The notes beneath the pieces were generated by a model, which was given only the letters and a program-made list of their open reading frames with translations, was not told the origin of the DNA and did not search any database. Below, piece after piece: positions 57,521 to 64,000 of a stretch of 64,000 nt of DNA. The position numbers and the translations under genes are program-made. The first letter of the stretch is position 1, and each line of letters opens with the position of its first letter. This stretch comes from Candidatus Nitrosopumilus sediminis (lineage in GTDB: Archaea; Thermoproteota; Nitrososphaeria; Nitrososphaerales; Nitrosopumilaceae): the NCBI RefSeq assembly GCF_000299395.1, contig NC_018656.1, positions 744,001-808,000 on the forward strand, in the 5' to 3' direction.

Positions 57521-58165
57521 ATGACAAAATTGTACTTGTTTATACTCCCTATATTGATTGGAATTATTACAGGAATGTTTTTGGCATATTATCCAGAATC
57601 TGAATCAGAATCAAGTCTATTAACAATAACAAAATTAATTGATGGGGGTTCTCCAATAATGGGAAATCCAAATGCACCTATCACAATATTGGAGTGGGGA
57701 GATTATCAATGCACATTTTGTTATAAATTTCATCAGGATACTTTAGATATCATTAATGAAGATTTCATCAAAACTGGAAAAGTAAAACTAGTCTTCAAAG
57801 ATTTTCCATTAAATGGCCCGGATTCACTTTTAGCTGCTGAAGCAGCATATTGTGCAGAAGATCAAAAAAAATATTGGCAATATCACGACGAACTATACAA
57901 GAATTGGGGAGGAGAAAGGACAGGTTGGATTACTAGAGAAAGCTTGGATAGATTTGGAATTACAGTAAATTTGAATTTGGTTGAATTTAACAAATGTCTT
58001 GATGAAAAAAAATATCATGAAAAAGTAACCTCACTTCATGATTTTGGAAAAGAAATAGGAATTGATGCAACACCATCATTTTTGGTCTTCAATAGTGAAA
58101 AAATAATCAAAATTAGAGGAAACCAACCACTAGAAGTATTTCTTAAAACATTTGATGAATTATGA
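57521..58165 (+). CDS. DsbA-family thiol:disulfide protein, membrane-anchored
   Basis: The 214-residue protein has an N-terminal membrane anchor (LYLFILPILIGIITGMFLAY) and a thioredoxin-like DsbA domain. The active-site pair is Cys64/Cys67 in DYQCTFCYKF, and a cis-Pro lies in GIDATPSFLVF. It should catalyse disulfide exchange outside the cell, useful for cysteine-containing surface proteins such as those in the pilin loci. Location in front of the aRF1 gene gives no operon clue. Confidence 0.87.
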   Translation: MTKLYLFILPILIGIITGMFLAYYPESESESSLLTITKLIDGGSPIMGNPNAPITILEWGDYQCTFCYKFHQDTLDIINEDFIKTGKVKLVFKDFPLNGPDSLLAAEAAYCAEDQKKYWQYHDELYKNWGGERTGWITRESLDRFGITVNLNLVEFNKCLDEKKYHEKVTSLHDFGKEIGIDATPSFLVFNSEKIIKIRGNQPLEVFLKTFDEL

Positions 58166-58217
58166 TTTTAAAAAAAATAATCAAAAAGATATATTCGCAA
58201 ATTAAAGACTAGATACA

Positions 58218-59498
58218 ATGCCTAAGATTGACGTTGAAAAACAAGATTCAGTAAAAATCTACAAAATTCGAAAAACACTAGAAGAGTTATCTAAAAAATC
58301 AGGCAGAGGTACTGAATTGATTACCGTGTATATTCCAAAAGGAAAACAATTACACGAAATTATCAGTTCCCTACAGCAAGAACAGGGAACTGCTGATAAC
58401 ATAAAATCAGATTTAACAAGATCACACGTAGTTGATTCTTTGGGAAAAGTTATCCAGAGATTAAAGCTCTACAAAAAAACCCCACCAAAAGGACTAGTAA
58501 TGTTTTGTGGAGCATTGCCTCCAGATGAGGGAGGACCTCTAGGAAGTGAAGTTGTCAAGGTTTGGGAAATAGATCCACCAAAAGATTTGAATCAGTACCT
58601 GTATCGATGTGATGATCATTTCCACGTAGACATTCTAAAAGACATGTTGAAGGACGATAATCTCATAGGATTTTTAGCAATTGATGCAAAAGATGCAGGT
58701 TGGGGATTACTGCATGGAGATAAAATTGAGGTGCTATCACAAACTGGTTCAGGTGTTGCAGGAAAACACAGACAAGGAGGGCAATCTGCAAAGAGATTTC
58801 AGAAACTACGAGAAATGGAATTGAGTTATTTCTATAACAGAGTTGCACAGACTACACGTGAATATTTTATCGATATTTATCCAGTCAAAGGATTAATCAT
58901 ATCGGGGCCAGGACCTACAAAAGAAGATTTCATCAACGGTAATTATCTAGAATACAGATTACAAAATAATATTATCAGCACAATTGATTCATCGTATTCG
59001 GGAGCTGAAGGTATTCGGGAAGCTTTTGCAAAATCATCAGATATCCTAGGCAACTTCAGAATGGTTGAGGAGAAAAAAATGGTAGAAGATTTGTTCAGAG
59101 AGATCAATTCCAATACAGGAAAAGGATCATATGGTTTACAGGAAGTAATTGAATATTTGAAAAATAATGTTGTTCAAACTTTGCTGATCACGGACAACAC
59201 CAATCTCCACAGAGTTGAAGGAAAATGCAAAAGATGCAAACACACCCAAGAAGAAATTGTTGAAAGACCTTTAGTAATTCCTAAAAAAACAGAATTTGCC
59301 AACAATCCATGTCCAGGATGTAAATCAATGGAGGTAGAAGTTAATGAACAAGACATCGTAGACTATTTGGAGATATTAGCATCAAAAACAGGAACTCAAT
59401 TGGAAGTCATTTCAGGAAGCGCAGAACATGGAAACATGCTTTCTAGTTTAGGAAAAGTGGGAGCAATATTGAGATATAATCCAGGGCATGCTAAATAA
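58218..59498 (+). CDS. prf1: Peptide chain release factor aRF1
   Basis: The archaeal eRF1-type release factor, 426 residues. Stop-codon recognition motifs NIKS (TADNIKSDL, about 55-63) and YxCxxxF (YRCDDHF, about 129-135) are in domain 1. The catalytic GGQ is in GKHRQGGQSAKRF (about 188-198). Domain 3 has zinc-like CKRCKHTQ and CPGCKSM. Length is normal. It overlaps the convergent HIT gene by 8 bp. Confidence 0.95.
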   Translation: MPKIDVEKQDSVKIYKIRKTLEELSKKSGRGTELITVYIPKGKQLHEIISSLQQEQGTADNIKSDLTRSHVVDSLGKVIQRLKLYKKTPPKGLVMFCGALPPDEGGPLGSEVVKVWEIDPPKDLNQYLYRCDDHFHVDILKDMLKDDNLIGFLAIDAKDAGWGLLHGDKIEVLSQTGSGVAGKHRQGGQSAKRFQKLREMELSYFYNRVAQTTREYFIDIYPVKGLIISGPGPTKEDFINGNYLEYRLQNNIISTIDSSYSGAEGIREAFAKSSDILGNFRMVEEKKMVEDLFREINSNTGKGSYGLQEVIEYLKNNVVQTLLITDNTNLHRVEGKCKRCKHTQEEIVERPLVIPKKTEFANNPCPGCKSMEVEVNEQDIVDYLEILASKTGTQLEVISGSAEHGNMLSSLGKVGAILRYNPGHAK

Positions 59499-59895
59499 GA
59501 CTGCGAATCTTTTTTGCTAATTCTAAAAGTTCATCACCACTAGAAATTTGTCGTTTAGTCCACACAGTTCCCTTGCTATTGTATCTTGGAATAATGTGTA
59601 TGTGTACATGAGGAATAATTTGTTTTGCAGCTCTTCCATTGTTTTGTCCCAAACTAAATGCATCTGCACCTGTGGCATTAAGAATCGCCTTGGCGATTCT
59701 TGGCACAATTGAAAAAACATTTCCAACATCCTCAGAAGTCATATCAGTAATTCTTTCATGATGTTTTCTTGGAATAACTAGACTATGTCCAACATCTATA
59801 GGATATTTGTCTAAAAATGCGACATGGTGTTCATCTTCATAGAAAAAATAACCATCTTTCTTTCCATCTAAAATATCACAAAAAATACAGCCCAT
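59491..59895 (-). CDS. HIT-family (HINT-like) nucleotide hydrolase
   Basis: The 134-residue protein has the histidine triad HVHIHIIPR (about 96-104) and N-terminal Cys residues CIFCDIL (3-9) that probably bind zinc. HINT-type enzymes hydrolyse AMP-lysine or similar adenylates. Length is usual. Convergent with aRF1. Confidence 0.9.
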   Translation of the reverse strand: MGCIFCDILDGKKDGYFFYEDEHHVAFLDKYPIDVGHSLVIPRKHHERITDMTSEDVGNVFSIVPRIAKAILNATGADAFSLGQNNGRAAKQIIPHVHIHIIPRYNSKGTVWTKRQISSGDELLELAKKIRSLI

Positions 59896-59996
59896 GAGAT
59901 ACAGCCTATTCCGATTTTATTTATTGTTTTTATTGGATTAAACTATATTTCATTCAGGCATGCTTTCATTAATTATAGAAAGTAAATCCCAAGGTT

Positions 59997-60149
59997 CTAG
60001 TTTTCTTCTTTTCCACAATGCATGCATCTTTTTGAGGATAGTATCTCAAACCACACAAAATCATGAATAAACCCTTCTTTGCAAGTCACATGAACTTTAG
60101 ATAGAGCAGCATTACAAAGAGTCTTGTCAAAAACAGTCTCGATCAACAT
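59997..60149 (-). CDS. Small CxxC protein (50 aa)
   Basis: ATG 60149 to TAG 59997, 50 residues. Cys12 and Cys23 are in the N-terminal half (TLCNAALSKVHVTCKEG), and CMHC is at 42-45. A zinc site with C23 and C42/C45 is plausible. Function unknown; it matches the many other zinc microproteins in this window. Confidence 0.45.
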   Translation of the reverse strand: MLIETVFDKTLCNAALSKVHVTCKEGFIHDFVWFEILSSKRCMHCGKEEN

Positions 60150-60268
60150 AAGCTCTTCAGAACAATTTATCAAAAAAATAATACCATCAAAAACAAGACA
60201 TCGATGTTAAATGACATCATTTAGTGACGAATGGTTAATTAGGGCAAATTTTAGAGTGGAATTATCTA

Positions 60269-60865
60269 ATGGGCCGAAAAGAAAGACGAGAACGTGAAGT
60301 AAAACGTGAAAATTATGCTACAAAGCATTCTGCTGAAAAAAAGAAACAGACTCTAATTGCAATCGGAGTTTTATCTATAATTGCAGTAATCGTCGGATAT
60401 GCAGGCTATATGTTTTTGACCATGACTGAAACTGCACCAGGAGGACCAGAAAATGCCGGAGCCTTAGGAAGTGAACACTCACACGCAGCAATTTTAGTAA
60501 AGATTTTTGGCGATACTTTTGAATTTTCAAGTCCAGCATTCCAAATTAAATCAAGTTGGATTCATTTTGAAGGAAGAGATGGCTCAACAATTCATAAACA
60601 CGCCACAGGAGTTAATTTGGGATATCTATTTGAAACGCTTGGAATAGGACTAGATGACCAATGTTATGTATTTCCAGATGGAAAGCAATTCTGTACGAAT
60701 GAAGATTATACGCTAAAGTTCTTCATCAACAGAGAACAAGTATCAGACATTAGAGATTATGAAATCCAAGAAGATGACAGAATATTGATTGTGTTTGGTG
60801 CTGAAACTCCTGAAGAAATTGAAGCATATTTGCTACAACTAGACAATCAAGAATTAATCAAATAA
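60269..60865 (+). CDS. Membrane-anchored extracellular protein, conserved-looking
   Basis: The 198-residue protein has a basic N-terminus (MGRKERREREVKREN), a single membrane span (LIAIGVLSIIAVIVGYAGYMF, about 29-49) and an extracellular domain with HSHAAILVKIFGDTF, IHFEGRDGSTIHKHATG and CYVFPDGKQFC, giving several histidines and one cysteine pair. It may bind a metal. I do not recognise a named family. Confidence 0.65.
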   Translation: MGRKERREREVKRENYATKHSAEKKKQTLIAIGVLSIIAVIVGYAGYMFLTMTETAPGGPENAGALGSEHSHAAILVKIFGDTFEFSSPAFQIKSSWIHFEGRDGSTIHKHATGVNLGYLFETLGIGLDDQCYVFPDGKQFCTNEDYTLKFFINREQVSDIRDYEIQEDDRILIVFGAETPEEIEAYLLQLDNQELIK

Positions 60866-60867
60866 GA

Positions 60868-61068
60868 TCAAGATTCATCTTTTGTTGTAAATGATGATGC
60901 ACTTTTGTCAAACATCATGTAATAACCGCACATACTACATCGTAAAACTGTCAGTTCAGTTGTAAGAAATTCCTTGTCTTCAAATCGCCCGCTAAGCTTT
61001 ACATTGTCACCTGCGATTTCGGCTTTGTTGCTCTTGCATACAGGGCATTCAAGGGCTTTTTGTTCCAT
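60868..61068 (-). CDS. Zinc-ribbon protein (66 aa)
   Basis: Start ATG 61068 (MEQKALECPVCKSN), with TTG 61080 as an upstream alternative. Two CxxC knuckles, CPVC (8-11) and CSMC (about 45-48), separated by a beta-rich span (DNVKLSGRFEDKEFLTTELT) that fits a larger zinc ribbon. It converges on the 60269-60865 gene with two bases between. Function unknown. Confidence 0.6.
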   Translation of the reverse strand: MEQKALECPVCKSNKAEIAGDNVKLSGRFEDKEFLTTELTVLRCSMCGYYMMFDKSASSFTTKDES

Positions 61069-61166
61069 AAAATCATCCAAAATAATTACAATTTAAACTC
61101 AATGAAAGTTTACAATTAGAAAATTTCAACAAAGTCTAAATTATACCAATCTAAAATTGACATGTT

Positions 61167-62840
61167 ATGGAAATATCCAGCAAGAATGTTGTAGATGGAA
61201 CATCACGTTCTCCACAAAGAGCAATGTACAAAGCTATGGGGCTAGATGACGATGATCTTAGTAAACCATTCATCGGAGTTTGTCATACAGGTAATGAAGC
61301 AACTCCTTGTAACATTTTATTGCCAAAATTAGCAGAAGAGGCAAAAAGAGGAGTGTCAGAAAACGGGGCAACCCCAAGGATGTTTTCAACAATAGCAGTA
61401 AGTGATGGAATTGCAATGGGTCATGAAGGGATGAAATCTTCTCTAATTTCTCGTGAAGTTATTGCAGATTCTATTGAATTAATGGTAAGAGCCCATCAGT
61501 ATGATGGAATTGTAGGAATTGCAGGTTGTGACAAAAGCTTACCTGGCACAATGATGGCAATGGCCAGATTGAATTTACCTTCAGTTTTCGTATATGGTGG
61601 AACAATCATGCCAGGAATTCTTGACGGTAAAGAGCTAACAGTAGTTGATGTCTATGAAGCAGTTGGAGCATATGATTCAGGACAGATATCTTTAGAGATG
61701 TTAAAAAATATTGAAAACACAGCATGCCCAAATTCTGGTTCATGTGGAGGAATGTTTACTGCAAACACAATGGCATCAATTTCAGAAGCTATTGGTTTAG
61801 CATTGCCAGGAAGTGCAAGTCCTCCAGCTGAAGACGAACGTAGAAACAAGATGGTGTATGATACAGGTGCAGCATGTGCAAAATTATTAGAATTAAACAT
61901 TAAACCAAGAGACATTATGACGTATGAAGCATTTGAGAATTCAATTGTGATGTTAAATGCAGTGGGAGGATCAACTAATGGAATCTTACATTTATTATCA
62001 ATGGCAAATGAAGCAGGAGTAAAATTAACTTATGATGATTTTGAGAGGATAAGAAAAAAGACACCTCACATTGCAGATATGAAACCAGGCGGAAGCTATG
62101 TCATGAACAGTCTAGACAAAATTGGCGGAATCCCATTTGTTCTAAAAAAGCTAGCTGCTAAAGGATTGCTAAATGGAGATTGTATTACAGTTACAGGTAA
62201 AACCATACAACAAAATCTTGATGCCATGACAATTCCAGAACCAGAACAATCAATCATCAGACCAATTGAGAATCCATTGCACTCAGTAGGAACAGCAGTT
62301 GTTCTCAAAGGAACTCTTGCACCAGAAGGTGCAGTGATTAAAACAGCAGGTGTTGAAATGACAAAATTTACTGGTAAAGCCAAAGTGTATGACAGGGAAG
62401 AATTTGCATTTGATGCAGTTGCTAAAGGAGATGTGGAAGAAGGTGAAGTCGTAGTTATTAGATATGAAGGTCCAAAAGGAGGACCAGGTATGAGAGAAAT
62501 GCTTGCAACTACGGCAGCACTTGTAGGTCAAGGGTTGGGCAAAAAAGTAGCAATGGTAACTGATGGAAGATTCTCAGGAGGTACTAGAGGATTCATGGTA
62601 GGACATGTTGCACCTGAAGCATATGTTGGAGGCCCAATTGCACTAGTCAAAGATGGAGATGAGATTACCATCGATACTGAAACTACAATAATTGATCTTC
62701 ATGTTTCAGAAGAAGAATTAGCAAAAAGAAAACAAGAATGGCGAAAACCTGAACCAAATTACACCTCAGGAGCTCTTGCAAAATATGCAACACTGGTAGG
62801 ATCTGCAGCACAAGGTGCAATTACTACTGCAAATCCATAG
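61167..62840 (+). CDS. ilvD: Dihydroxy-acid dehydratase
   Basis: The 557-residue Fe-S enzyme catalyses the third step of isoleucine/valine synthesis. The cluster cysteines are in [25 protein letters not shown] and [16 protein letters not shown]. Length and C-terminal [21 protein letters not shown] are typical. Its last 75 bp overlap the convergent membrane-protein frame 62766-63038. Confidence 0.95.
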   Translation: MEISSKNVVDGTSRSPQRAMYKAMGLDDDDLSKPFIGVCHTGNEATPCNILLPKLAEEAKRGVSENGATPRMFSTIAVSDGIAMGHEGMKSSLISREVIADSIELMVRAHQYDGIVGIAGCDKSLPGTMMAMARLNLPSVFVYGGTIMPGILDGKELTVVDVYEAVGAYDSGQISLEMLKNIENTACPNSGSCGGMFTANTMASISEAIGLALPGSASPPAEDERRNKMVYDTGAACAKLLELNIKPRDIMTYEAFENSIVMLNAVGGSTNGILHLLSMANEAGVKLTYDDFERIRKKTPHIADMKPGGSYVMNSLDKIGGIPFVLKKLAAKGLLNGDCITVTGKTIQQNLDAMTIPEPEQSIIRPIENPLHSVGTAVVLKGTLAPEGAVIKTAGVEMTKFTGKAKVYDREEFAFDAVAKGDVEEGEVVVIRYEGPKGGPGMREMLATTAALVGQGLGKKVAMVTDGRFSGGTRGFMVGHVAPEAYVGGPIALVKDGDEITIDTETTIIDLHVSEEELAKRKQEWRKPEPNYTSGALAKYATLVGSAAQGAITTANP

Positions 62841-63038
62841 ATGAACAATTCCAATAGAGATTAAGACACCACTAAATAATACAACAATAATAGGTTCTGC
62901 ACCCTCCAAAACTGACGTTCCCATTGATGCAGATGAGATAACACCTAAAAATACACCAAACAAAATTGCCAATATTCCAGATATGATTTCTAGAACGGCA
63001 AGAACTGTTACTCCTACTGGCCTTACTTGTGCAGACAT
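62766..63038 (-). CDS. Small membrane protein, C-terminus overlaps ilvD
   Basis: ATG 63038 ([16 protein letters not shown]) is preferred to 63083. Two hydrophobic spans ([26 protein letters not shown] and [21 protein letters not shown]) are followed by a Cys-rich tail ([17 protein letters not shown]) that is encoded opposite the end of ilvD. The tail may be an artefact of the antisense frame: the gene may be truncated or degenerate at its 3' end. Family not recognised. Confidence 0.5.
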   Translation of the reverse strand: MSAQVRPVGVTVLAVLEIISGILAILFGVFLGVISSASMGTSVLEGAEPIIVVLFSGVLISIGIVHLWICSSNCTLCCRSYQCCIFCKSS

Positions 63039-63107
63039 TAAATTAAATTCAAATCTGTTATCTAAAAATGAATTGTTTTTCATAGTTTTATAATTTATCT
63101 TAGAATC

Positions 63108-64000
63108 TCAAACAAAATAAAGTACAAAAAATATTACAACTGCAACAACAGGTGTAACTATCATCATCTTTCTATCTGTTGCCAACTGTTCCTTTAATTC
63201 ATATTCTTTATGTTCAATACCTACAATGGTATTCATATGACGTTGATGCAACAACAAAGCCAAAAGAGCATTGCCAAAAACAGAATATATTGAAATCATA
63301 ATTTTATCTGCAAGTGTAAGATATCCTAATGGCGGAAGCTCACCTAGCAAAAATACTGCGTGGAAAAATATTGATGCAGTCATTCCAGTTCCAACAATTG
63401 TAATTCTATTTTGTAGAGTAGTTGAAGACATGAAAAGTGTTGCAAAGCCAAAACTAGCAAGCACTAGAGGAGGCAATAGTTTCTTTACAAATATTGAAAA
63501 CGGTTCTGTATCAATTGGAAAAGTTGCCTTGTAGTGTGGAAAGTCTGCCCAAGGGTATGAATCAATACGTGTTTCAAATGTTGGCACATCAATTTCCCAA
63601 CCAGGAACAGTAATGGTACTAAAATTTATACCACTGTTTTCTTCGTTTATTTCAAATACAATATCTTCTGCAGTAAGTGGGAAAAATGGTTCAATGTGTA
63701 CAGTTAACACCATGTTCTCAAAGGGATAATCTTTGTAGTCATTGTCTTCAAAAAATATTCCGTGAATTTGTGTTTTGTGAAAATGCTCAGTAGTGCTAGT
63801 ACCATAGGTGTTAATCACATACCCATTTGTAAAATCCCACTCTTTTGGGGGAGGGCATTCAAGGAAATTAATTTCATCAGATGTTAAAGAAAGCCAGAAA
63901 ATTAATTCATAAGAGCCAGTTGACTTTTTAATCTCTCCAATCGTTTCTAGCTTTAACCCCATCTCGTAAGTGAATGGTTTTTCTGGACAGCCATTAGATT
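63108..64000 (-). CDS. Probable pentameric ligand-gated ion channel (Cys-loop-type) homologue, N-terminus off window
   Basis: The frame is open past ATG 63962 to the window edge, so the true start lies outside. An extracellular beta-domain contains YPFENMVLTVHIEP, matching the PFDxQxxxL loop of prokaryotic pLGICs, and PGWEIDVPTF, matching the later TGWxI strand. Four membrane spans follow: FVKKLLPPLVLASFGFATLFM (M1, with conserved Pro), TIVGTGMTASIFFHAVFLLG (M2), LPPLGYLTLADKIMISIYSV (M3, with the typical LPP..YLT..D turn), and MMIVTPVVAVVIFFVLYF (M4). The visible part is about 297 residues. The assignment rests on motif order and topology and is not tested by alignment. Confidence 0.75.
   Translation of the reverse strand, partial: SNGCPEKPFTYEMGLKLETIGEIKKSTGSYELIFWLSLTSDEINFLECPPPKEWDFTNGYVINTYGTSTTEHFHKTQIHGIFFEDNDYKDYPFENMVLTVHIEPFFPLTAEDIVFEINEENSGINFSTITVPGWEIDVPTFETRIDSYPWADFPHYKATFPIDTEPFSIFVKKLLPPLVLASFGFATLFMSSTTLQNRITIVGTGMTASIFFHAVFLLGELPPLGYLTLADKIMISIYSVFGNALLALLLHQRHMNTIVGIEHKEYELKEQLATDRKMMIVTPVVAVVIFFVLYFV

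Overview
The window is about two-thirds A+T, densely coded and archaeal. Archaeal markers are the release factor aRF1, GatCAB beside an Asp/Asn-tRNA synthetase, an archaeal-type (class II) glyceraldehyde-3-phosphate dehydrogenase, PurP, paired Lrp ligand-binding-domain proteins, TrmB, class III (prepilin-type) signal peptides, and TATA boxes about 25 bp before many start codons. A WIKTNAGWW module, small CxxC proteins, CbtAB with a DUF4443-type regulator, and phosphonate uptake genes point to an ammonia-oxidising archaeon of the Nitrososphaerota (Thaumarchaeota), most likely Nitrosopumilaceae. The species cannot be fixed from this sequence alone.

Layout. 1-24 kb is mostly housekeeping: frameshifted gapdh, a CorC/HlyC-type membrane protein, threonine synthase, an Hjc-like nuclease, a methyltransferase-like protein, an LLM oxidoreductase/thiolase/DUF35 operon, a sugar nucleotidyltransferase, purK and divergent purE, threonine dehydratase, a class III nucleotide cyclase, Lrp-like pairs, tRNA-Phe, cobalamin adenosyltransferase and a TIGR00300 protein. 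25-39 kb is a surface-structure and signalling island: KaiC-like ATPase, TrmB regulator, two coiled-coil proteins, a small/large pair of pilin-like proteins, a MoxR AAA ATPase with a VWA partner, a likely major pilin, a FlaI/GspE-type secretion ATPase, a response regulator, a histidine kinase and a secreted SHOCT protein. No platform (FlaJ/TadC-type) membrane protein is visible. 39-50 kb holds an aminotransferase, a frameshifted acyl-CoA synthetase, gatB (frameshifted), gatA, gatC, a second pilin-like pair and aspS. 50-57 kb holds purP, phosphonate ABC genes phnE-phnC-phnD with two tandem winged-helix regulators, then cbtA/cbtB with a regulator and a second identical cbtB. 57-64 kb holds a response regulator, a DsbA-like protein, aRF1, HIT, ilvD, and at the edge a probable pentameric ligand-gated ion channel.

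Main points of interest: (1) the pilus-like island with MoxR-VWA and two-component genes, and a GTATGTA-type heptamer in its promoters; (2) an operator-like TCATTC-N10-GAATGA found upstream of phnD and of the tandem regulators; (3) two cbtB copies identical over 210 bp that end almost exactly at the reading-frame limits; (4) an archaeal Cys-loop-type channel candidate; (5) four genes (gapdh, response regulator, acs-like, gatB) each broken by one base, three of them at A runs, which suggests homopolymer errors or recoding; (6) at least ten CxxC microproteins.

No intergenic stretch exceeds 300 bp. The longest, 254-503, 27932-28205 and 21216-21442, contain only promoter-like elements, a hairpin, or nothing I can support.
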